Source of the DNA: Shinella sp. CPCC 101442
GTDB lineage: Bacteria; Pseudomonadota; Alphaproteobacteria; Rhizobiales; Rhizobiaceae
Length of the DNA: 64,000 nt
Reading direction: 5' to 3'
Assembly: GCF_024704725.1 (NCBI RefSeq)
Contig: NZ_JALIQS010000010.1
Location: forward strand, 62,001 to 126,000
Shown: positions 9,741 to 17,889 of the stretch, one piece after another
Layout of the letters: every line of letters starts with the position of its first letter
How positions within the stretch are numbered: the stretch's first letter is position 1
Notes under the pieces: model-generated
Database searches by the model: none
Told to the model about the DNA's origin: nothing
What the model saw: only the letters and a program-made list of their open reading frames with translations
Translations under genes and position numbers: made by a program

Positions 9741-10409
9741 TTAAACGCCCGTGCCTCTCATGACGACGATGGGGGTTTTCGAGAGAATCCAGATGTCAGT
9801 GAAAAGAGACATTCTGTGAAAATACTCCGTATCGATGACCGCCCGTTCCGCAAAAGTCGCTTCGTTTCGCTTGCCGATTTGCCAGAGGCCGGTGAGGCCT
9901 GGACGTAGCTGATAATAAGTCGTTCCGTCATAGAGCTGGCGCTGCTCAGGCAATATCGGCCGCGGGCCGACAAGGCTCATATCCCCAAGCAGGACATTCA
10001 GCAATTGGGGCAGCTCGTCCAGCGAATATTTACGCAGGTAGCGCCCTATAGCCGTGACCCTAGGATCATCCCTCAATTTCTGGCTTTGGTTCCATGCGAG
10101 CCGGGCCTGCGGATGTGCGGCCAGGTAGGTTTCAAGCTTGCTTTCCGCCTGCGGCACCATGGTCCGCAACTTCCACAACATGAATGTCCTGCCGCCCAAG
10201 CCAATACGCGGCTGGCGATAGAATGCACTGCTTCCATCTAGACGGACAAGCAGGGCCATAATGGCTATTGCCAGCAATGCGGCTGGTGCGACCATCAGGA
10301 CGACCGACAGATCAAATGCCCTCTTTATGACGTGGTATATGCGGTATTTATTCCGCCCTCTGGATAACCCAGGTTCTCTGCCCGGGTTATAGATAAGTAT
10401 GTCTGCCAA
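9741..10409 (-). CDS. Initiating sugar transferase, ExoY/WcaJ-like
   Basis: Polyisoprenyl-phosphate hexose-1-phosphate transferase, the membrane enzyme that puts the first sugar phosphate on undecaprenyl phosphate. One hydrophobic membrane segment lies near residues 33-55. The catalytic domain shows RQPRIGLGGRTFMLWKLRTM, then KYSLDELPQLLNVL, GDMSLVGPRP and LRPGLTGLWQI, all hallmarks of the bacterial sugar transferase family. The length of 222 residues matches ExoY, which lacks the N-terminal multi-helix domain of WcaJ. Its own AT-rich promoter lies upstream. First sugar (glucose or galactose) is not readable from sequence. Confidence 0.93.
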   Translation of the reverse strand: MADILIYNPGREPGLSRGRNKYRIYHVIKRAFDLSVVLMVAPAALLAIAIMALLVRLDGSSAFYRQPRIGLGGRTFMLWKLRTMVPQAESKLETYLAAHPQARLAWNQSQKLRDDPRVTAIGRYLRKYSLDELPQLLNVLLGDMSLVGPRPILPEQRQLYDGTTYYQLRPGLTGLWQIGKRNEATFAERAVIDTEYFHRMSLFTDIWILSKTPIVVMRGTGV

Positions 10410-10560
10410 TTGCGCCTCCCGCGTTTTATCGCGCGGCTTTTTACAGTCGCGTTTGCATTTGTAATTTATAATATTGTTGATTTTTATTTTAGTTATTTGG
10501 TTGTTAATCTTTATATACTGCTTAATTTAGTTTTATATAGATAATTTTAACTATGTTTTT

Positions 10561-10580
10561 TCATCTATATTTATAGATGA
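10561..10580. promoter_or_regulatory. Perfect 20-bp inverted repeat upstream of initiating transferase gene
   Basis: TCATCTATA-TT-TATAGATGA has nine-base arms and a two-base centre. It lies about 150 bases before the start of the ExoY-like gene in a very AT-rich gap (10410-10597). It is not followed by a T-run in the direction of the upstream gene, so an operator is more likely than a terminator. Confidence 0.45.
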
Positions 10581-10597
10581 GGTGGTGCTGAATAGGC

Positions 10598-11518
10598 TCA
10601 GACGCCTTCCCTGTTCCAGTTTTCGACAAGGGAGGCCGCGCGGTGTCGGCGAGCGACGTCGAGCATGCGCTTGGCACGGTAAAGCCGGACCCGCGTGAGA
10701 CAGGCGAGGGTAAACAGGCGATTCCGCGCGCCCGAAATCCTGTTACTCGTCAAAACACGAAAGGCTTCGAATACGGGGGAGCCCGCCATAGCGCAGCAAG
10801 CAGCGAACCACGCCAACCCGGCAGACTGGCCGCGTTTCCAGTCATCAAACTGGTGCGCCACATGGCGGTCCCACCGGCGCGCGAGCTCGACGAACGATTT
10901 ACAAGACGGCGTAAGAACCTTCGCTTCGGGCAAAAAAACGGTCTTGAAACCCAGTGCCGTGGCTCGTTGTCCCCACGCCGTGTCCTCCATCGTGCCAATC
11001 CCGCCGAAGGGGCCTACATGCCGAAAGACCGAAGCCCGGACGGCCATGTTGCCGGTCGCAGCATATCCGTGCCGCTCGACGTAAAGTTGCGCGCGATAGC
11101 TATAGACGCACTCATAGGCCTCGATCGCGGTCGGCCGGGCGGGATTAGCCATCAAAATCCCGATATCTCCGCCGACTACATCGACGTCCGGGCGGCTGTT
11201 CATCGTGTCAACGATCGTCTGGGCCCAGCCCGGCTCGACGACGCAATCAGCATCGACGAAAGCCAGAAGATCGGACTTCGCCAGCATCGCGCCCAGATTG
11301 CGGGCGGGCCCTGGCCCAGGCGTCGCCTCCCGCTCCAGAAGCACATCGGGAATGTCGGCACATGCCGCAGACGGAAGTAACACGGACCCGTTGTCCACGA
11401 CGATGATCTGAAGCCTCAGATGCGGGGCAGTTTGTGAGTCGAGCGCAAGGAGGCAGCGTCGAAGGTTGCCCTCCGGCTCGTTGAGGTGCGGAATTATCAC
11501 TGTGAGTTGCGGCTGCAT
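10598..11518 (-). CDS. Glycosyltransferase family 2
   Basis: A 306-residue GT-A fold glycosyltransferase. It begins TVIIPHLNEPEGNLRRCLLAL, has the nucleotide-binding VVDNGS and a DxD metal site in LAFVDADCVVEPGW near residue 93. The acceptor region has the ATGNMAVRASVF segment and a GTMEDTAWGQRA acid motif. It likely adds one sugar of the repeat unit at the cytoplasmic face of the inner membrane. It is the only gene between the ExoY-like gene and the divergent Wzz gene. Confidence 0.9.
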   Translation of the reverse strand: MQPQLTVIIPHLNEPEGNLRRCLLALDSQTAPHLRLQIIVVDNGSVLLPSAACADIPDVLLEREATPGPGPARNLGAMLAKSDLLAFVDADCVVEPGWAQTIVDTMNSRPDVDVVGGDIGILMANPARPTAIEAYECVYSYRAQLYVERHGYAATGNMAVRASVFRHVGPFGGIGTMEDTAWGQRATALGFKTVFLPEAKVLTPSCKSFVELARRWDRHVAHQFDDWKRGQSAGLAWFAACCAMAGSPVFEAFRVLTSNRISGARNRLFTLACLTRVRLYRAKRMLDVARRHRAASLVENWNREGV

Positions 11519-11973
11519 CTCGGTCCCAATTCCTCAGGCGACGGGCATGCCGGCCCTTCGCACTACTCTTCCATGCGTTGCAGCATGCCGCCGCGTACCG
11601 GTGAGGAAAAGACATGCAAGGGTCTGAGTTCCGGACGGGCGGATAGACGATGCTTAGCGGAAAGGGGGTAAGGCGCGGCATGGGCATATGTTCGGCGCCC
11701 CCCGATTTGACGCCACCCGCGCATGCGGTGTCGATTTTCATTTTGCGGGTTTAACGCTGTGCCGCCTTCGCGCATCCGAAAGTGCATGCCACCGGCGCTG
11801 TCCACCCTCTTCGGAGGGAGGGCGTGAGCTTTCCCTTCGCTGCATCGCCCGCCGAAATCATAACGGGGGGTAACGAGCGGCAAGGATGCAACGCCGAACG
11901 GTCATCTATCCCGCAAACAGCGGCCACTCGAAGATGCCTTAAACCCCGGTCGCGTCAGGATAGGTTGTCTTCA
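11519..11973. other. Divergent promoter region between GT2 and Wzz genes
   Basis: 455 bases with no convincing gene. The open frame of the Wzz gene extends upstream through most of it but lacks conserved sequence there. It contains a UUCG-loop hairpin, CCCTC-TTCG-GAGGG, at 11805-11818, which would fall in the 5' leader of the Wzz transcript. Confidence 0.5.
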
Positions 11974-13497
11974 ATGCATAACCTGGATTTCGGCTTCTAT
12001 TTATCGATCGCCAGGCGCAGACTGCCTCTGGTGCTGCTGGTCACCCTTGTCGCTCTCCTCGCGGCGGTTCTGGTCACGAAATTCAGAAAGCCGGTTTATA
12101 CGGCATCGGCCAAGCTGCTTGTCGAAGCACCGCAGATCCCGGCAGAACTTGCGAGATCCACGGTGCCGATGGGCGCAACCGCCCAGCTCCTCATCCTGCA
12201 GCAGGAGATAACAACCCACGATGCGCTCGTCGCTCTTGCCTCCAGCCTCGACATCTATGCCGCAAGCCCGGAAACGCCGCCTGACGAAGACATCGTGGCT
12301 GACATGCGCTCGCGTATCGGCTTCAGACAATTGCAGCTGGACGCTCAGGATCCGGCTCAGCGCGTAGCGATCTATGCCGTCTCTTTCGACGCTGGAACTC
12401 CCGCTCTCGCAGCGAAAGTCACCAACGAACTCGTGGCACTGGTTCTCTCGAAAAACCAACGGGAAAGAACAAGTCGCGCGAGCAACACGCTGGAATTTTT
12501 TGACCAGAAGGCAGTGGCGCTCAACGATACGCTCAAGCAGCTCGAAGCCGATATCCTTCAGTTTAAAAAAGACAACAGGGAATCTCTTCCCGAGAGCATC
12601 GATTTCTATCGAAGCGAACTGCTTAGCCAGCACGACCGGCTGGCGTCGCTGGAGCGAGAGGCATCGGAACTACGAAGCAAGCGAGGAGCCCTCGTTGCCG
12701 CTTACACCAATACCGACCAACTGCCGGGTATCGAGCAGCGACTGACGCCTGATCAACAACTCCTTGTCGACTTGAACAAAGCGCTTTCCGAGCAACTCAC
12801 CGTCTTCAGTGACGACAGTCCCAACATCGCCGCCATACGCACCCGTATAGCCGAACTCGAAAAGCGCATCCTGGCCGTACGTAGCCCGGTCGTGACCGAC
12901 GGAAAGGCTCAGAACGTTCGAAGCGCGCCATTCGGGCTAGACCTGCAACTTTCGGAAATCGACCAGAGGCTGGAGGCGATAGCCAGCGAAAAAGCGACCA
13001 GCGACAAGCGCATTGCCGCGCTTCGCCAATCGATCGCGCGGGCGCCGATCAGCGAGGCGGGTCTGACTGCGCTTCAGCGAAATCGCGACAACGTCCAGAA
13101 ACAATATAATGCCGCAGTCGTGCAGAGGGCCGAGGCTTCGACTGGCGAACAGCTCGAGATACGCTCGGACGGCGAACGTTTCTCCCTCCTCGAGGCCGCG
13201 GTCATACCCACGAAAGCCGCCGGGCCGGGGCGACGCCTGATCGTCGCCGGTGGCGCTCTTGCCGGACTTGGGCTCGGGCTTGGGCTCGTCGTGCTCCTCG
13301 AACTGCTCAACAGAACTGTTCGCAGGCCGCGGGACATCACCAATCTTCTCGAGGTCGAGCCGCTGGCCACCATTCCGGTGATCGGCATGTCCAATCCTCG
13401 GAAACGATGGAAGCGGTTGTTTTCCTCTCCCGCGCAAAGCACCAGCGCATGGGGGGAGAACTGGCGCAGGACCTACCTCGCGATACGGAGGGCTTAG
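11974..13497 (+). CDS. Wzz/GumC-type polysaccharide chain-length (co-polymerase) protein
   Basis: A 507-residue inner-membrane protein of the polysaccharide co-polymerase family. The first membrane segment is near residues 14-33 and the second near residues 426-450. Between them is a long periplasmic domain rich in heptad-like coiled coil (about residues 170-360). After the second segment come only about 60 cytoplasmic residues with the RRPRDITNLLEVEPLATIPVIG signature. In ExoP-type proteins a BY-kinase domain would follow; here the ATPase is a separate gene three bases downstream. The start at MHNLDFGF fits the family; the frame is open further upstream without conservation. Confidence 0.9.
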   Translation: MHNLDFGFYLSIARRRLPLVLLVTLVALLAAVLVTKFRKPVYTASAKLLVEAPQIPAELARSTVPMGATAQLLILQQEITTHDALVALASSLDIYAASPETPPDEDIVADMRSRIGFRQLQLDAQDPAQRVAIYAVSFDAGTPALAAKVTNELVALVLSKNQRERTSRASNTLEFFDQKAVALNDTLKQLEADILQFKKDNRESLPESIDFYRSELLSQHDRLASLEREASELRSKRGALVAAYTNTDQLPGIEQRLTPDQQLLVDLNKALSEQLTVFSDDSPNIAAIRTRIAELEKRILAVRSPVVTDGKAQNVRSAPFGLDLQLSEIDQRLEAIASEKATSDKRIAALRQSIARAPISEAGLTALQRNRDNVQKQYNAAVVQRAEASTGEQLEIRSDGERFSLLEAAVIPTKAAGPGRRLIVAGGALAGLGLGLGLVVLLELLNRTVRRPRDITNLLEVEPLATIPVIGMSNPRKRWKRLFSSPAQSTSAWGENWRRTYLAIRRA

Positions 13498-13499
13498 CA

Positions 13500-14297
13500 A
13501 TGAGCATAGATATGCGATCCGCCTTCCATCGTGAGGCCTTCAAAATCCACAATGCTGATCGGGTTGTGGCGCAAGCGCCTGACGCACTTTCGAGTCTTTC
13601 GAAGGACAGTTCCTGGCTTTCCCTCAGAGAATTCCGGCTTTCGTCACAGACGCGCGCCAACCGGGGAATCGTCGCAGGAAACAAATCCGACCCGGCCTGT
13701 GTGGCGTTTGACCTGCTCCGGACGAAAGTCATGCAGACATTGAAGCAGAACGGATGGCGATCCGTGGCGATTACCTCCCCGATGCCTCGCTGCGGCAAAT
13801 CCCTCGTCGCTGTGAACCTGGCGCTTAGCCTTGCCGAACTGGAGGGTACACGAACGGTTCTTCTGGACATGGATCTCAGAAATCCCGGCCTAGCAAGGCT
13901 GCTGGAGATGGACGCGTCGCCATCCATGGAGTTTTTCTTGAGAGGCGAATGCGACGTTGCCGATGTCCTGCGCCTGTGTGGCAGGAACCTCGCAGTGGGC
14001 GCAAATCTTTGGTCGGCGCGGCTCGCATCGGAAATCCTGCAGGGGGAGGCCGCGGCAACGGCGCTCAAGGCGATGGTTCAGGACCTGCGTGCCGATGTGG
14101 TGCTCTATGACATGACGTCGATGCTCACCCACGATGACGTGCTGGCCTTCTTGCCCAATGTGGATTGCGCCATCCTCGTCGCGGCCGCCGAGCAGAGCAC
14201 ATTTGCAGAGATCGACGCTTGCGAAAGGATGCTGGCCGAAAGAACCAACGTCCTCGGCGTCGTGCTCAACAGATGCCGCCACGGCGCGGTCTGCTGA
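13500..14297 (+). CDS. BY-kinase-like/CpsD-type ATPase, degenerate
   Basis: A 265-residue P-loop protein of the CpsD/CapB/ExoP C-terminal family, partner of the upstream Wzz protein. Walker A is SPMPRCGKSLVAVN (residues 93-106) and Walker A' is VLLDMDLRNPG (120-130). The Walker B region reads VVLYDMTSM (200-208), where the family normally has a DTPP-like motif. The C-terminus ends soon after VLGVVLNRCR with no tyrosine cluster. It may still bind ATP and oligomerise with Wzz, but autophosphorylation of a C-terminal tail seems impossible. It probably shares a transcript with the Wzz gene. Confidence 0.85.
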   Translation: MSIDMRSAFHREAFKIHNADRVVAQAPDALSSLSKDSSWLSLREFRLSSQTRANRGIVAGNKSDPACVAFDLLRTKVMQTLKQNGWRSVAITSPMPRCGKSLVAVNLALSLAELEGTRTVLLDMDLRNPGLARLLEMDASPSMEFFLRGECDVADVLRLCGRNLAVGANLWSARLASEILQGEAAATALKAMVQDLRADVVLYDMTSMLTHDDVLAFLPNVDCAILVAAAEQSTFAEIDACERMLAERTNVLGVVLNRCRHGAVC

Positions 14298-14355
14298 CGA
14301 TGACATAGGCCTCACGCTCGTGAATTGTGATCAACATCGGTGACGAGGAAATGGC

Positions 14356-15606
14356 ATGCTCAAGATCCTGGTTGTGTATGGTACTCGCCCCGAAGCGGTG
14401 AAAATGGCTCCGCTCATCGATGCGCTGAGACACTCGCGTTATTGTCGACCGGTGGTGGCTGTGACCGGCCAGCATCGTGAAATGCTCGATCAGGTCAACC
14501 ATCTGTTCGGAATCGTCCCGGATTTCGACCTCAACATCATTACGCAGTCGCAGACGCTCGAGACCATCACGTCCCGCGTTCTGGCGGGCGTCTCGGCGGT
14601 GATCGAGCGGGAGAATCCCGATGCCCTGGTGGTGCAGGGTGACACCACCACGTGCTTTGCCGCAGGGTTGGCCGCCTTCTATCGCAAGATACCCCTCGTC
14701 CATCTGGAAGCCGGCCTGCGAACCGGCAATCGTGACAATCCGTTTCCGGAGGAGCTCAATCGGCGCCTGACGGGCCAGCTCGCGATGCTGCATCTGGCGC
14801 CAACATCAACCGCCAAGGCCAATCTGCTGAAGGACGGCATTGCCGAGAGTGATATCGTCGTCACCGGCAATACGGTCATCGATGCCCTGCTTCACGTGTC
14901 GGGGCGAAACAGCGTCTCGGACAACCCGGAATTGGACGGCATTTTCGATAGGCCGACCGTGCTGATCACGGCCCACCGCCGGGAATCATGGGGCGAGCCT
15001 ATGGCGCAAACTGCGCGTGCCATCGCCCGGCTGGCGCAGACCTTCCCGAATATGAACTTCCTTCTGCCGGCTCATCTCAACCCGGCCGTAAGGGACGTCT
15101 TGTTGCCGCCGCTCGCCGGGCTGGAAAATGTCAGGATTACGAGGCCGCTCGACTATCGGGATTTTGTGAGTGCGATGCGGGACTGCATACTGGTCCTGAC
15201 GGACAGTGGCGGCGTGCAGGAGGAGGCACCCACATTCGGCAAGCCTGTGCTGGTGTTGCGCGAGACCACCGAGCGGCCTGAAGCGGTGACCGCAGGGACG
15301 GCGCGATTGATCGGCACGAACGAGGATGCCATCGTGGGTGCAGTCACGGAATTGCTCCGCGATAGCGACGCTTATCGCCGGATGGCCCGTGCCGTGAATC
15401 CCTATGGGGACGGGCTGGCCGCTCAGCGTTCAACCGAGGCGATTGAGCATTTCTTTGGCCTTTGTGATCGTCCGGCCGAGTTCACCGGCCTCGCACCGGT
15501 GGCTCCACTGCCGATTGTTCTGGACGGCTTGCCCGCATCGCCGAGCGGCCATCAGGATGCTCTTGCCCGCAATGGCAGTGCTCTCAACGAGGCATTGGCG
15601 GGTTGA
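14356..15606 (+). CDS. wecB: UDP-N-acetylglucosamine 2-epimerase (non-hydrolysing)
   Basis: WecB interconverts UDP-GlcNAc and UDP-ManNAc in the cytoplasm. Family signatures are VVYGTRPEAVKMAPLI at the N-terminus, TGQHREMLDQ, VQGDTTT, HLEAGLRTG, TGNTVIDALL, LTDSGGVQEEAP and RETTERPEAV. At 416 residues it is about 40 longer than most WecB proteins. The extra part is a Pro/Ala-rich C-terminal tail after the usual NPYGDG region. With wecC it would make UDP-ManNAcA, which the WecG-like transferase can use. WbpI, the related 2,3-diacetamido epimerase, is a less likely alternative. Confidence 0.93.
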   Translation: MLKILVVYGTRPEAVKMAPLIDALRHSRYCRPVVAVTGQHREMLDQVNHLFGIVPDFDLNIITQSQTLETITSRVLAGVSAVIERENPDALVVQGDTTTCFAAGLAAFYRKIPLVHLEAGLRTGNRDNPFPEELNRRLTGQLAMLHLAPTSTAKANLLKDGIAESDIVVTGNTVIDALLHVSGRNSVSDNPELDGIFDRPTVLITAHRRESWGEPMAQTARAIARLAQTFPNMNFLLPAHLNPAVRDVLLPPLAGLENVRITRPLDYRDFVSAMRDCILVLTDSGGVQEEAPTFGKPVLVLRETTERPEAVTAGTARLIGTNEDAIVGAVTELLRDSDAYRRMARAVNPYGDGLAAQRSTEAIEHFFGLCDRPAEFTGLAPVAPLPIVLDGLPASPSGHQDALARNGSALNEALAG

Positions 15607-15796
15607 TTGCTGGCAGCCCCAGGGGGCAAGTGGATGAAACAGCCAGCTCCTTCGCCCGCGAGTATCGTGTCCGCGGGCGGCTGGGATGATTTGCCCATCA
15701 TCAATGCTGAGAATGTTGCAAATTGAATCCGCCCCTCGCGGAACTGGCGCAGCCGAGGCAGTATATGATCCGCCCCTTTGAGTCAGTGCTGCGGGA

Positions 15797-17053
15797 TTAT
15801 CGCCAGACGCCGCGCGTGTCGTAGACGATCTTGCCGCCCAGTCTCGTATGGCGGATTGCGCGGAAGGGATCATGTTCAACGAGCAGTACGACGATGTCGG
15901 CACGCTCGACGGCGTCGTAGGCGGTTTCGAGCCGGATGTTGGTGTATCCGGCAAGCTGCTTCGGCATCTTCTCCACGTAGGGATCGACCGCCAGAACCTC
16001 CACGTCCGGCAATGCTTTGGCGATAAGACCGACGACGTCGATCGCCGGGCTTTCACGCACGTCGTCTACATTTGCCTTGAACGTCAGACCGAGGCAGGCG
16101 ATCGTCGGGGAGTGGAAGCGCTTCGCCTTCATCACGACCTGCTCGGCCACATGATGGGGTCGCTGGTCGTTGACCTCGCGCGCCGTCCTGATCAGTTTGG
16201 CAAGGCCGGGCGCGGCGGAGACGATGAACCATGGGTCGACGGGAATGCAATGTCCTCCCACACCCGGCCCGGGGCTTAGAATGTTGACGCGGGGATGCCG
16301 GTTGGCAAGCCGCAGAACTTCCCAGACGTCAATATGCAGCGCCTCGCTGATCAGCGAGAGTTCGTTGGCAAAGGCGATGTTGACGTCGCGATAGGCATTC
16401 TCGACCAGCTTGGCCAATTCCGCACTCGCCGCGTCGGTCAGCAGGATTTCGCCCTGGGCGAAGAGACGGTAGATCGACGCCGCCTTCTCGGCGCAGTGCG
16501 GCGTCAAGCCGCCGACGACACGGTCGTTGGTTATGATCTCGATCATGATCCGGCCGGGTAGGACGCGTTCCGGGCAGTGCGCTATAAAGATCTCGGCACC
16601 ATTCTCACCGTCTCGCGGCATTTTGAGATCGGGCCGCACGGCCGCGATCCAGGCACTGACCATCTCCGTCGTTCCGGGAGGCGAGGTCGATTCGAGCACC
16701 ACGATATTACCCGGTTTCAGGCGAGGCGCGATCTGCTCCGCCGCCGCCTTGACATAGGACAGGTCCGCCGTGTGGTCCTCGTTGAACGGTGTAGGCACTG
16801 CGATGATGAAAGCATCGGCTTCCGGCACTTCGCTCGTGGCAACGAGCCGACCCATCGCCACCGCACCGCTCACGCCAACCGCGAGGTCGGGCTCTACGAA
16901 CGGCACTTCGCCGCGGCAGATCGCGGCGACGATATTGGGATTGATATCCACGCCAATGACATCGATCCCTCTGGTCGCGATCGCAACGGCCGTCGGAAGG
17001 CCAATGTATCCCAAGCCAAGAATCGCCAGCTTGCCCTTGAAAAGCTCACTCAT
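15797..17053 (-). CDS. wecC: UDP-N-acetyl-D-mannosamine dehydrogenase
   Basis: WecC oxidises UDP-ManNAc to UDP-ManNAcA with two NAD. An N-terminal Rossmann motif ILGLGYIGLPTA (residues 11-22) leads into VDINPNIV. The central helical domain shows RDVNIAFANELSLI, and the catalytic Cys269 lies in GVGGHCIPVDPWF. The C-terminal ending VVYDTRGVWR resembles that of enterobacterial WecC closely. Length (418) is normal. Its start overlaps the stop of the WecG-like gene by four bases, which supports a joint role in making and transferring ManNAcA. Confidence 0.95.
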   Translation of the reverse strand: MSELFKGKLAILGLGYIGLPTAVAIATRGIDVIGVDINPNIVAAICRGEVPFVEPDLAVGVSGAVAMGRLVATSEVPEADAFIIAVPTPFNEDHTADLSYVKAAAEQIAPRLKPGNIVVLESTSPPGTTEMVSAWIAAVRPDLKMPRDGENGAEIFIAHCPERVLPGRIMIEIITNDRVVGGLTPHCAEKAASIYRLFAQGEILLTDAASAELAKLVENAYRDVNIAFANELSLISEALHIDVWEVLRLANRHPRVNILSPGPGVGGHCIPVDPWFIVSAAPGLAKLIRTAREVNDQRPHHVAEQVVMKAKRFHSPTIACLGLTFKANVDDVRESPAIDVVGLIAKALPDVEVLAVDPYVEKMPKQLAGYTNIRLETAYDAVERADIVVLLVEHDPFRAIRHTRLGGKIVYDTRGVWR

Positions 17054-17871
17054 GCACGGCGCTCCCCGGACATCGTTGCACGCCGCTCGAACTTCACGAC
17101 GACCTGCTCGTCTTCGTGTTCGAACGGGCGCGTCGGGTTGACCATTTCCCGAGCGAGCAGGCGAAGAAAACTACTGTTGGTTGACAAGTACCGCCACCAC
17201 AGGCGGCGGGGCTCCTGCAGGACGCGGTAGGCCCATTCCATGCCAAGTTTCTGCCAGAGCGGCGGCGCGCGCCGGGTCAATCCCGCGAGCACGTCGAAGG
17301 AACCTCCCACGCCGTGCAGAACGGGGACGCCGAGCGATGGACCATAGGTCGCCAGGAAAACTTCCTTCTTCGGGGATACCATGCCGAGAAACAGCATGTC
17401 CGCGCCACATTCGCGAATGTCGGACGCAATGCCTTCCGACTCTTCCGGCTGAAAGTAGCCGTGATGGCTGTAGGAGATAGTGAGATTGGGATAGCGAGCG
17501 CGGATTGCCGTTTCCATCGCCGTCAGGACCTCGGGCCTAGCGCCGAGGAGAGCCACGGAGCGGCGCTCAGCATCTGCAAGCGCAAGCAACCGTACGAAGA
17601 GATCGATGCCGGCGATGCGCTCGGGAAGCGGCCGGCCGAGCAGTTTACTCGCCCAGACGACGGCCTGGCCGTCGGCGACGATCATGTCGCATTCGATCAG
17701 GGAATTTCTCAGCATGGCGTTGCGGCGAAGATTGACGATCTTCGCCGCATTCAGCACGCCGACAAGCATTCGCTGGCGTGTTCGGATGGCCGTCCTGCAC
17801 CGCTCGATGGCTTCTTCCATGCGCAAGGGATCCATATACATCCCGAACAGCAGCCGACGTTCGCCTGACAT
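17050..17871 (-). CDS. WecG/TagA/CpsF family glycosyltransferase
   Basis: A GT26 transferase, 273 residues, that in characterised systems moves ManNAcA (WecG) or ManNAc (TagA) onto a lipid-linked sugar. Landmarks are LNAAKIVNLRRN, DMIVADGQAVVWASKLLG, ERIAGIDLF, LLGARPEVL, HGYFQPEE, LGMVSPKKEVF and GVGGSFDVLAGLTRRAPPLWQKLGMEW. The ATG start has GGGGAGG six bases upstream; a TTG six codons earlier contains that site and is rejected. It is coupled to wecC by a four-base overlap, so ManNAcA transfer is the likely reaction. Confidence 0.92.
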   Translation of the reverse strand: MSGERRLLFGMYMDPLRMEEAIERCRTAIRTRQRMLVGVLNAAKIVNLRRNAMLRNSLIECDMIVADGQAVVWASKLLGRPLPERIAGIDLFVRLLALADAERRSVALLGARPEVLTAMETAIRARYPNLTISYSHHGYFQPEESEGIASDIRECGADMLFLGMVSPKKEVFLATYGPSLGVPVLHGVGGSFDVLAGLTRRAPPLWQKLGMEWAYRVLQEPRRLWWRYLSTNSSFLRLLAREMVNPTRPFEHEDEQVVVKFERRATMSGERRA

Positions 17872-17889
17872 TAGAACCTCCCCAATCAA

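Noticed and set aside
9351-9908. Small open frames in the gap after the first LuxR-type gene
   Set aside because: No ribosome site, no recognisable family, and part lies opposite the sugar transferase gene.
14356-15606. WbpI-type 2,3-diacetamido-glucuronic acid epimerase as alternative to WecB
   Set aside because: Motifs and the linked canonical wecC and WecG-type genes favour the WecB role, although WbpI cannot be fully excluded because a WlbA/B/C-like trio is nearby.
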